The notes under the pieces: generated by a model | The model's database searches: none | The model's input: only the letters and a program-made list of their open reading frames with translations | What the model was told of the DNA's origin: nothing | Made by a program: the position numbers and the translations under genes | Shown: positions 6,932 to 12,937 of the stretch, one piece after another | Layout of the letters: each line of letters begins with the position of its first letter | How positions within the stretch are numbered: position 1 is the stretch's first letter | NCBI GenBank assembly: GCA_964607755.1 | Contig: CAZSMC010000097.1 | Coordinates: 1 to 12,937 of the forward strand | DNA from: CAZSMC01 sp964607755 | GTDB lineage: Bacteria > Zhuqueibacterota > Zhuqueibacteria > Residuimicrobiales > Krinioviventaceae | Direction of reading: 5' to 3' | Length of the DNA: 12,937 bases

Positions 6932-8365
6932 CTATCGCAACAACAAAAACTTGTTCGACAACACCTGATCCTCAAACTGTAACTGGTAAAAATACATCCC
7001 GGTGGCGGCATCGAGTCCGGTGGCGCTGCGACCGTTCCAGTGTATGGTGTGGCGGCCGGCCGGTAAGTCCGCGTTTACCAGCGTGGCCACTTTTTGGCCG
7101 TTGATGTTGTAAATGGTGATGTTGATCAATCCCGGCTCCGGCAGTACATAATGGATGGTAGTGCCAGGGTTGGCGGGATTGGGATAGTTGGTGGCAGCTA
7201 ACTCCAACTCCTCAGCCGGTTCCTCCGGTGACATTTCCGGCTCGTACTCTTTTCCCATCTTGTCCAACCGGCGTTGAGCACTCCAGGCAACCGGGGAGTC
7301 CGGATCCAAATCAATGGCCTGAGAATAGAAATCCGCTGCTTTATCAAAATCGTTCAGGTATTTTTGACAGATAACACCTTTGCGATAGACAAAGGGCTGC
7401 ACCATGTCAACATCTTCTAAAGTCTGAATGAGCTCATCCAGAACCAAGATCGCTTCATCATACTTTTCCAGCCGCTGTACGTCCGCCGCAATGAGACGTT
7501 TGGCTTCCAGACGCATGTCTTTGGAATTGGACCTGGCGGCACTCGCCAAAATAGTGCTCGTTTCATTAGCTCGATTAAGCGTTCGATGACTGTAATCAAT
7601 GTATCTCAGCGCTTTGATCGCATAGGGAGAGCCGGGATATGTTGTCCATACTGCTTTCATCTTGTTTGCAACAGTTTGATAATCCGATGCATACTTTTGC
7701 GGGGTGCGTTCGATCCCTTTTTCACGATCTTGGCGCACTTTGTCATGAATACTGCGATACACGCTCAAGGCTTCAAAGAACAACTCTGCGGCGTCACCCT
7801 GATCGGTTGCTTTCGTTTTATGGCCTTCTGCCAGATTGCCATTCGGAACACCTTTTGCTAATGCGCCGGGACACGAAGAGCAGGTTGCCGGCAGATTTAC
7901 CGTACCCGAACCGCCAGTCGGTGCGGGGCATTCGCTGAACCAGCTCACATCCGTTGCGTCAACCGTACAACCGGACGTGGCATAAATATCGATGTCGTTA
8001 CTGCAAAATTCCAGATCAACCAGTTCCGGGTCACTGGAACTGGTGCAATAAATCGCCCACGAGGACTTGTTCTCGTAATAGCCGTCGTCCGCAGAAAAAT
8101 CCGAACCATAAACCGTGATGCCGCAGTTCTCACTGTTTCTGCTGTCAATCAGATCAACCAAAGGTGAAGTACAATAGAGTTCAATATAACCTGAATTTTG
8201 CGTTGTCACATTCCAAATATCATGCGACGAACCGAGGTCGATGTCGATAACATCTTTGGCGTTTAATGTATGGATATATATTGAAGAGCTGTTATTGTCC
8301 GCGACAATCTCGCCATTCACAGTCAGGTTACTGACTTTGCTGGAACTGACGCCGTCAAATGTCAC
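6932..8365 (-). CDS. C-terminal part of broken secreted protein: beta-helix, helical repeats, T9SS sorting domain
   Basis: This is the downstream part of one gene whose reading frame continues from 9268 and is cut by a TGA at 8390-8392. Residues 1-145 (counted from the in-frame GTG at 8365) are Ser/Asn/Asp-rich short beta strands typical of a right-handed beta-helix, with several Cys. A CSSCPGA-type linker lies near 162-168. Residues 185-370 are alpha-helical with TPR-like units, clearest at DFDKAADFYSQAIDLDPDSP (339-358). After a Glu/Pro-rich linker, residues 390-477 form the FlgD-like, type A sorting domain of the type IX secretion system (NYPNPANPGTTIHYVLPEPG, then GMYFYQL and NKFLLLR). 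No ribosome site precedes the GTG, so independent translation is doubtful. The G+C content by eye is clearly higher than in the upstream half. Confidence 0.8.
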   Translation of the reverse strand: MTFDGVSSSKVSNLTVNGEIVADNNSSSIYIHTLNAKDVIDIDLGSSHDIWNVTTQNSGYIELYCTSPLVDLIDSRNSENCGITVYGSDFSADDGYYENKSSWAIYCTSSSDPELVDLEFCSNDIDIYATSGCTVDATDVSWFSECPAPTGGSGTVNLPATCSSCPGALAKGVPNGNLAEGHKTKATDQGDAAELFFEALSVYRSIHDKVRQDREKGIERTPQKYASDYQTVANKMKAVWTTYPGSPYAIKALRYIDYSHRTLNRANETSTILASAARSNSKDMRLEAKRLIAADVQRLEKYDEAILVLDELIQTLEDVDMVQPFVYRKGVICQKYLNDFDKAADFYSQAIDLDPDSPVAWSAQRRLDKMGKEYEPEMSPEEPAEELELAATNYPNPANPGTTIHYVLPEPGLINITIYNINGQKVATLVNADLPAGRHTIHWNGRSATGLDAATGMYFYQLQFEDQVLSNKFLLLR

Positions 8366-8389
8366 ATCCCCATTGATTATGGTTGAGGT

Positions 8390-8392
8390 TCA
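8390..8392 (-). other. In-frame TGA interrupting a single long ORF
   Basis: The 9268 frame reads ...VELWGSS, then TGA, then TSTIINGDVTFDGV without any frame change, and continues 485 codons to the stop at 6932. The stop falls inside a beta-helix repeat, so both sides belong to one domain. Amino-acid character does not change across the codon. TGA is a genuine stop for amrS. A nonsense mutation or a sequencing error is the simplest explanation. Confidence 0.85.
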
Positions 8393-9268
8393 AGAACTGC
8401 CCCACAATTCAACGCTTCCCGGCATATCCACATTTTCCGTATAGGTGGCATTGCCGAGATAGACCTCGTCTCCTGTGCTGGCATCATTGATTGCATTTGC
8501 AATCGAGGGATGCAAGCCTTTAAGTACGGAAGCGCTTGTTTTTCTTTGAATATTCGGATTTAATGTCGCACCATCAACTTCAATTGTACCGGATGAGGTT
8601 GTAATTTTTGCACTATATATAGCCAGGTTGATGGTAGCATCTGATGTTAAATTCAAAGTTTTATTTGAGGGTACAGAGATGTCAGACGACGGGGTTACTG
8701 TTGCATCATTAACATAGACTGTTTGCCTAGAAACTGCGTTCGATAGAGCAGTTGCGATATTAGAATACTCTTCCGGAACATCGCAGGCAATTGAATAATA
8801 TTTCGATGGGCTACCATAACCGTCAGGACAATCAGTTGGATAATGCTTCATAAGTGGCCATGAACCCCATTTAGATTCGTAGTACCCACCCGAACTCTTT
8901 ATGGCAGAGTGATTCCCGGAATAGCTTATTTTTGAACAATAAGAAGATGACACTTCGTTATAACTTCCATCGGTCCAATAAATATCCTCAGCAGTTTCAG
9001 TGGAACAACCAATCCAAACTGTACCGCCTCCTTCAGACATATGCCAGGCATACGCATGGCAATTATATCTATTGGAAGCGCTTGACACAAGTATAGCATT
9101 TGGATAAAGTTGCTGCGTTCGAGAATCAAGATAATCTATGGTCGCTTGACTAAATTCCGTTGGATAACATGTGTCACCAACATTGCTGCCTCTTGGAGTA
9201 GTTATGGCGTGGGATGCAATAACAAGCCCCAAAATCAGGATTTGACTATATGATAATATCTTCTTCAT
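8390..9268 (-). CDS. N-terminal part of broken secreted protein: Cys/His peptidase-like domain and start of beta-helix
   Basis: A 292-residue product before the premature TGA. Residues 1-21 are a signal peptide (MKKILSYSQILILGLVIASHA). A compact domain at about 30-160 has an NCHAYAWH motif (Cys70), a WTDGSY segment, a YSGNHSAI motif (His120), and a YESKWGSWPLMKH segment. The Cys-then-His order with these contexts is reminiscent of NlpC/P60- or CHAP-like amidases and of similar FCB-group secreted proteins, but catalytic function is inferred. A beta-helix starts near 170-180. The ATG at 9268 has GGAG 6 bases upstream. A second ATG at 9280 overlaps the upstream stop (TAATG). The pair with the preceding secreted helical protein is tight, suggesting one transcript. 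Together with 6932-8365 the intact gene would encode about 778 residues exported through Sec and then the type IX system. Confidence 0.75.
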   Translation of the reverse strand: MKKILSYSQILILGLVIASHAITTPRGSNVGDTCYPTEFSQATIDYLDSRTQQLYPNAILVSSASNRYNCHAYAWHMSEGGGTVWIGCSTETAEDIYWTDGSYNEVSSSYCSKISYSGNHSAIKSSGGYYESKWGSWPLMKHYPTDCPDGYGSPSKYYSIACDVPEEYSNIATALSNAVSRQTVYVNDATVTPSSDISVPSNKTLNLTSDATINLAIYSAKITTSSGTIEVDGATLNPNIQRKTSASVLKGLHPSIANAINDASTGDEVYLGNATYTENVDMPGSVELWGSS

Positions 9269-9279
9269 TTTGATCTCCA

Positions 9280-9993
9280 TTATTTGTTAAGTGCTTTTGC
9301 CGCATAATCTAATATTTCTGAAGTGACGGTAAAATCATTGGTTCTGCCGGTTTCGATAAATGCCTTTCTATTAATATCCGATTCAACAAAAATCGGAAAA
9401 GAGACTTTATCGATTTCAAACAAAACCGCAGAAACCAAAAGTGCGGTAGTTTCTGCTTTCAAAATATCGTATGTGCCAGACTTTTGTAATTGCACGTTAT
9501 AGTTACGCATAGCTATTTTTAAAATATCGATAAGCCCAGCATATTCGACTTTAGTTTCAGAAATCAATTCTTTTAAGAGTAGCTCAGCAAACGCACCACG
9601 TAGTGCAAATTCACCTTTTCGCACAGATGTCCACTGCTCATCGACATTCTCAGGGCTCAAAGCTTTATAAGCTTCAAATAAAACATCCTTGGCATCTGCA
9701 CGCTTGAATAATTCGGAGAAGCCATTAAACTCATCAAGAACTACCTGGATGCCCCGGGTTGAACTATCATAGGCCCACACTTCAATATTATATGGATATT
9801 TTAGGCAAGCGTCTGCCAATTCAGTTGTACTCATGTTCGACAATTCACCGATGGGAATCTGTAATTTTTGCACTCGGGCTGCTCGAGATTCTAAAGAATT
9901 CCAAGAATCACTGCCTGGCATTATGGCAAAATCATAAGCAAGAAGCGGACTTATAGTAAGGATTATTAATCCTACAAGAATTTGGAATTTCAT
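9280..9993 (-). CDS. Secreted helical protein of unknown function
   Basis: A 237-residue protein with a clear Sec signal peptide (MKFQILVGLIILTISPLLA, then YDF). The mature part is mainly alpha-helical with no Cys-based motif. It includes a MSTTELADACLKYPYNIEVW segment, an FNGFSELFKRADAKDVLFEAY segment and a C-terminal TSEILDYAAKAL helix. Small proteins with this STxxLxxxCLxYP / FNGFxELxxRxDA pattern occur in Bacteroidetes-type genomes next to secreted peptidase-like genes, as I recall. No biochemical function is known to me. The start at 9993 has GGAG 7 bases upstream. The frame is also open from 10029 without a good ribosome site. The stop overlaps the first possible start of the next gene (TAATG), so the two are probably translated together. 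It could be a chaperone, inhibitor or immunity-like partner, which is speculation. Confidence 0.8.
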   Translation of the reverse strand: MKFQILVGLIILTISPLLAYDFAIMPGSDSWNSLESRAARVQKLQIPIGELSNMSTTELADACLKYPYNIEVWAYDSSTRGIQVVLDEFNGFSELFKRADAKDVLFEAYKALSPENVDEQWTSVRKGEFALRGAFAELLLKELISETKVEYAGLIDILKIAMRNYNVQLQKSGTYDILKAETTALLVSAVLFEIDKVSFPIFVESDINRKAFIETGRTNDFTVTSEILDYAAKALNK

Positions 9994-10059
9994 AATTAGC
10001 TCCATTAATAGAATGTTTGAAATTTTCATAATTTTTTATTAAAATCAATTGAATACAGT

Positions 10060-10075
10060 TGGATGAGATCATCCA
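10060..10075. promoter_or_regulatory. Operator-like inverted repeat
   Basis: TGGATGA and TCATCCA form perfect seven-base arms around a GA centre. The site lies between the terminator of the RCC1 gene and the start at 9993, 67 bases upstream of that start, where a promoter for the two secreted-protein genes would be expected. It could bind a dimeric regulator, but no -10/-35 pair stands out next to it. Confidence 0.3.
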
Positions 10076-10089
10076 CTCGTTTTCAAAAT

Positions 10090-10121
10090 GGCTGGAGGAA
10101 TGAGCCGACATTTCTCCAGCC
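10090..10121 (-). terminator. Terminator after the RCC1-repeat lipoprotein gene
   Basis: GGCTGGAG (10090-10097) pairs perfectly with CTCCAGCC (10114-10121) around a 16-base loop. On the minus strand it is followed by ATTTTGAAAA. It lies 41 bases past the stop at 10163 and separates this gene from the secreted pair downstream. Confidence 0.6.
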
Positions 10122-10162
10122 CATTTATGGCTTTTTAAGCTGCACAATAACCTCCTTTAAAC

Positions 10163-11230
10163 TTAGTCCTCTAATACAATATGGGGTTGGGGAACTTGGT
10201 TGACATAAGAAAACATCCAGTAGCTTCCGTCTTTTTTTCTGGCCAGGCATTCTAAATTAGCGTGAATAAGCTCAACGTCGGTCATTCCAGGAACCTGGAT
10301 TGGCGTTGCAATTCCCGTATTCTCACCATCTTCCTTGCCGGTAAAACCCCAATACCAAATAGAGCCATCCTTTTTTAAGGCTAACGTAAAGCTGTAATTC
10401 GCAGAAATGGCAATAACATCTTTTAATCCGGTTACTTGAACCGGCTCGGCGCGATCTTCAAATGTGCCGTCTCCGTTTTCACCGCAATTTCCTCGGCCCC
10501 ACGCCCAAACGGTACCATCATTTTTCAATATTACTGTTCTTCGATTGTACACATTTTGTACTTGTTTAACGCTATTAATAGTTGCGTCCGTGGGCAGGCC
10601 CCCAAAACTTTCAATAGGGTATTCTAGTGGATCAATATAAGCTAAACTGCCATCGTTAAGCAGTGCCAGGGCTTCTGAAATTTGTTTTACGTTAAAGATG
10701 TTCGGCACCAATTCGTGTTCCAACCATTGGGTGGGCTTTTTCCAGTTCCATCGCAACCGCCAAATAGTTCCATCGTCCCTTAAGAACAAAATATCTTTCA
10801 TAATTTCAATTTGGACTATACCTTTTAAATTGGAAATGATAACTGGACGTAATACCGGCGGAACAGGATCATATGGATCAAGCCAAATTAGCGTTTTGCC
10901 CCAATGCCAAATATTGCCGTCGCTATCGGCAGCCATGGCCATCCCCACTGATAATTGTATTGCAGTGATATTTGCCAGACCTTTCACCTTTCTGGGCTCA
11001 TTAGAGTCAGTTAAGGTTCTATCGGCAAGAATGCCTGTAAAATTGTGACCCCACATCCAAAGCGTGCCATCTGGCTTCAAGACGGCGTTCGCTATATCAT
11101 TCACCATTTGCCCTTTAAAAGTTTGCTGCGGAGCGGGTTCGGGCTCCAGAGTGGATTTGGAACAAGTCAAAAATAAAAGCATCAAAATTACACAAGTAAA
11201 AAGTAAGCTTGCTACGGTTCTATTATTCAT
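10163..11230 (-). CDS. RCC1-repeat lipoprotein
   Basis: A 355-residue exported protein. The N-terminus (MNNRTVASLLFTCVILMLLFLTC) is a hydrophobic signal with a probable lipid-attachment Cys23 followed by SKS and a Glu/Pro linker, so it is probably anchored in a membrane facing outward. The rest is built of beta-propeller blades of the RCC1 (alpha-tubulin suppressor) type. The repeated signature LKxDGTxWxWG appears at least six times in strong or decayed form: VLKPDGTLWMWG, AADSDGNIWHWG, FLRDDGTIWRL, ALLNDGSLAY, ILKNDGTVWAWG and ALKKDGSIWYWG. Some blades lost the Trp-Gly end. Bacterial RCC1 proteins are usually binding or adhesion scaffolds, and the ligand is unknown. The start at 11230 has AAGGA about 9 bases upstream and places the signal peptide at the very N-terminus. 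The frame from 11266 adds a charged stretch that would spoil it. Confidence 0.85.
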   Translation of the reverse strand: MNNRTVASLLFTCVILMLLFLTCSKSTLEPEPAPQQTFKGQMVNDIANAVLKPDGTLWMWGHNFTGILADRTLTDSNEPRKVKGLANITAIQLSVGMAMAADSDGNIWHWGKTLIWLDPYDPVPPVLRPVIISNLKGIVQIEIMKDILFLRDDGTIWRLRWNWKKPTQWLEHELVPNIFNVKQISEALALLNDGSLAYIDPLEYPIESFGGLPTDATINSVKQVQNVYNRRTVILKNDGTVWAWGRGNCGENGDGTFEDRAEPVQVTGLKDVIAISANYSFTLALKKDGSIWYWGFTGKEDGENTGIATPIQVPGMTDVELIHANLECLARKKDGSYWMFSYVNQVPQPHIVLED

Positions 11231-11274
11231 TGCTAAAATCCTTTCTTTATCAAGTTGGTCCGCCATAACGTTTT

Positions 11275-11302
11275 AGTATACCCCATTTAGAGTTATTCTA
11301 AA
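11275..11302 (-). promoter_or_regulatory. Candidate promoter of the RCC1 lipoprotein gene
   Basis: On the minus strand TATACT (11275-11280) is a near-ideal -10 box. TTTAGA (11297-11302), 16 bases upstream, is a weak -35 box. Transcription would start near 11268, about 38 bases before the ATG. It lies just downstream of the insertion-sequence-like remnant. Confidence 0.35.
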
Positions 11303-11400
11303 GCATTGCCTTTTCCTCCTTCTTTTATTTACTCATTGTGTCAACTCCCAAAATCGACGGTTATTTTCAACGGTCAAAATCGCCGGTCATTTTTTGCACG
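11301..11400 (-). mobile_element. Possible IS21-type insertion-sequence end remnant
   Basis: Two 18-base direct repeats with two mismatches, AAAATCGACGGTTATTTT (11350-11367) and AAAATCGCCGGTCATTTT (11376-11393), start 26 bases apart. On the minus strand they are followed by TTGACA and then a very strong ribosome site (AAGGAGG) 8 bases ahead of ATG CTT (11301-11306), where a stop follows at once. Repeated subterminal blocks followed by a promoter and the first transposase gene is the layout of IS21-family left ends, whose istA often starts Met-Leu. The body of the element is absent. The repeats also overlap the last codon region of the AraC-type fragment. Confidence 0.4.
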
Positions 11401-11779
11401 ACTGCCATAGGTGGTTTGTCATGTCATGGATCATCTTTTGTTTATCCTTTGAATGGTTTAGACTTGTCCTAAACTCGTGCGGGCTTGTGCCGGTGCGCTT
11501 TTTAAATACCCTTCGAAAGGTTTTTATATTGGCAAATCCCGCTTTAGGAGCGAGTATATAAAGCGGTTCCTCAGACTGTGATAAAAGTCGAATGAGGCGT
11601 TCCAAACGAATGGTTTCGATGAGGTGGTGCGGGCCGCAGCCAAAGTGGGTGTTAACCAACTCGCGCAAATACGAGGGGCTCACATTCAAGGCGTCCGCCA
11701 GTCTGTCCAAACTAAAACAAGGATCATGGCACTGTTGCTTTATTTGAACTTTTATGTCCCAGGGAGTCCTATAATTCCC
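11387..11779 (-). pseudogene. AraC-type HTH fragment lacking a proper start
   Basis: The frame opens after a TAG at 11780-11782. It encodes a complete AraC/XylS C-terminal DNA-binding domain with two helix-turn-helix units. The first is around CFSLDRLADALNVSPSYLRE and the second around PLYILAPKAGFANIKTFRRVF, followed by the family end KKRTGTSPHEFR. No ATG or GTG lies in frame ahead of the domain, and the only start-like codon is a TTG at 11710 inside its first helix. The N-terminal sensor domain (normally 150-200 residues) is missing and not recognisable upstream. The last residues (HLWQSCKK) run into the repeat region. I read it as a 5'-truncated regulator gene, possibly broken by insertion or recombination. 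A functional short regulator started from TTG is less likely. Confidence 0.65.
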
Positions 11780-11782
11780 CTA

Positions 11783-12190
11783 TTATGCTTTAGCGATAGC
11801 AACTCTCCAAGGGTTACGATAACTTTTTTCAACATGCAAACGTAAAACAGAGCGCCAACATCATTGCGACACACCACCATTTTTTACAAGTGTACCAGAG
11901 TAGTTGTGTAAACACACATTTACAAATAACAGGCTAGTGGTAAGAAAAGAAAATTCCCGGAAAACTAAAAGCTGGCACCTGAAACAAAACGAGACAAATC
12001 GTACATGGCAGGTGTGGTGCTATTTCGGCAGCAGCATAAAAAAACGCACCCCCGGTCTCTCGAAATAAGCGAATGTGACTTTTTTACATTGTCTCCCCGA
12101 TACGTGCCCAGCCAATCATAGAGCCCTCTGTTTTGTTGTCACACGAAAATAAAAAATAAATTCATTTGGAGCAAGGATTATTTTAGCTCA
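11783..12190. other. Intergenic stretch without recognised gene
   Basis: About 400 bases between the AraC-type fragment and repeat copy 2. Both strands have only short frames. A 27-codon minus-strand frame starting MLKKVIVTLGELL (from about 11835) overlaps the AraC fragment's upstream end in another frame and could be part of the lost sensor region, but I cannot support it. No clear terminator, RNA gene or promoter stands out. Confidence 0.5.
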
Positions 12191-12507
12191 GTATCCCCAA
12201 AATTTCACTCCAAAGCCACGTTGAATTGACGGTTCAGTTTTGGTGGATAATTTCAAAAAGTTGAGAATACCGTAAACCACCTGGCGATAGAATTGATAAA
12301 CCGGCTTGTGGATAATCCTTGATATTTGGCCTGAATCTGATTACACTTGATCTGCAGTCGCTTGTCGATTGCATGGGATTGTCTCTCTTTTTTTTGGTCG
12401 TGCTTACAGAATAAGGAGGCAATCTATTTTTACAAGCTTTTTTACTGCTCTAACTTTTATATCTTTGACTCTTTTCGCTTGGTGATTCTATCGGTTTTAG
12501 GGGATAC
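12191..12507 (-). mobile_element. MITE-like repeat, copy 2
   Basis: A 317-base copy of the element at 6514-6830, offset by exactly 5677 bases and in the same orientation. It has the same GTATCCCC (12191-12198) and GGGGATAC (12500-12507) ends and the same CTCA outside the low-coordinate end. Differences are confined to a T-rich patch near 12442-12467. It ends 52 bases past the stop of the thioesterase gene. The two copies bracket a 5.4-kb accessory block. Confidence 0.8.
12234..12374 (-). pseudogene. Internally deleted transposase remnant in repeat copy 2
   Basis: It is identical to the 46-codon frame of copy 1 (start MQSTSDCRSSVIRF, end YSQLFEIIHQN). Its presence in the same intact state in both copies means it was part of the element before duplication. 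With no catalytic core it cannot move the element. A full-length parent element elsewhere in the genome would be needed. Confidence 0.45.
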
Positions 12508-12559
12508 CCTGAAAGCCGAATATGCAATCGTCACCTTTGACTTTTCGAGTAATGACATG

Positions 12560-12937
12560 CTATTGTTTCACTTGCTCGATCATATGCTGGCTGAGGACAT
12601 CACGGCATCTCTCCGGAATTGGCTTTGATTTATTTTGTTCGATGTCATAATGCACAACCACAGCGAGCCCGGTCACGCATCTTTTACCGTTTTGCCAGGC
12701 CTCCTGATAAACGTCTATAGACGAGCAGCCGATCCGTGAAATGAACGTTCGGATTTCGATTGGCGGTTCAAAATAAAGTTGAGCTTTAAAATTAATCTCC
12801 AGTCGCGCTAACAAAATATTCCACCGTTTAAAATCGATTTCCGGCATGAAAAGTTTAAACAATCGATTCCGCGCCCATTCGAACCATGCCGGCAGCGCCA
12901 CGTTGTTGATGTGGCCGATGGCATCGGTATCGCTTAT
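12560..12937 (-). CDS. Acyl-CoA thioesterase, hotdog fold, 5' end outside window
   Basis: The frame is open to the window edge, giving 125 visible residues of a protein normally about 135-145 long. The visible N-terminus, SDTDAIGHINNVALPAWFEWAR, is the catalytic DxDxxGHxNN motif and helix of the 4-hydroxybenzoyl-CoA thioesterase/YbgC group. In this group the second Asp takes part in hydrolysis of the CoA thioester. The later strands (FKAQLYFEPPIEIRTFI, ISRIGCSSIDVYQEAW, RCVTGLAVVVHYD) and the C-terminal Lys-Pro-Ile-Pro segment are typical. The substrate is not predictable. The GTG at 12901 is only an internal codon. The gene ends 52 bases before repeat copy 2 and marks the return to ordinary chromosome. 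Confidence 0.88.
   Translation of the reverse strand: MSDTDAIGHINNVALPAWFEWARNRLFKLFMPEIDFKRWNILLARLEINFKAQLYFEPPIEIRTFISRIGCSSIDVYQEAWQNGKRCVTGLAVVVHYDIEQNKSKPIPERCRDVLSQHMIEQVKQ

Noticed and set aside
8390..8392. Selenocysteine insertion at the in-frame TGA
   Set aside because: The codon lies in a Ser/Asn-rich beta-helix repeat, not a redox motif, and I see no clear hairpin immediately downstream. A nonsense change or error is simpler.
11350..11393. CRISPR-like array from the two 18-base repeats
   Set aside because: Only two imperfect units with an 8-base spacer and no cas genes. The arrangement fits an insertion-sequence end better.

Overview
Organism. The window looks like the chromosome of an FCB-group bacterium outside the classical Bacteroidetes (a Calditrichota / KSB1 / Marinimicrobia-like lineage), which is an inference. 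The main clues are a secreted protein ending in a T9SS type A (FlgD-like) sorting domain with a YPNPxNPxTTI start, an AmmeMemoRadiSam radical SAM enzyme, and an F420-hydrogenase-beta-like ferredoxin protein. Apart from the partial gene at the left edge, every gene is on the minus strand, so transcription runs from high to low coordinates.

Left part, about 1-6470, is ordinary chromosome. Read in the direction of transcription, it holds an HD-domain (p)ppGpp-hydrolase-like protein, a Yip1-type membrane protein and a class II fructose-bisphosphate aldolase in one tight run ending in a hairpin. An aldo/keto reductase and an FrhB-like iron-sulfur protein form a second pair. Then come a small antitoxin-like protein and the radical SAM enzyme AmrS. 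Between antitoxin and amrS lie the first 17 or so codons of a PIN-domain toxin. They start inside the antitoxin stop and run straight into the amrS start, so this is a decayed toxin-antitoxin operon whose toxin body has been lost.

Middle part, 6514-12507, is an accessory block bracketed by two almost identical 317-bp repeats in the same orientation. Each repeat has GTATCCCC / GGGGATAC ends and carries a 46-codon reading frame that looks like an internally deleted transposase. I read the repeats as MITE-like elements. The block holds an RCC1-repeat lipoprotein, a secreted helical protein of unknown function, and a secreted Cys/His-motif + beta-helix + helical-repeat + T9SS-tail protein. That last protein is split by one in-frame TGA. 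The block also holds an AraC-type HTH fragment with no start and what looks like the end of a lost IS21-type insertion sequence. It is therefore a place where mobile DNA and surface-protein genes accumulate and decay.

Right edge: after the second repeat, the chromosome resumes with a hotdog-fold acyl-CoA thioesterase that runs off the window. No tRNA, rRNA, CRISPR array or replication origin was seen.
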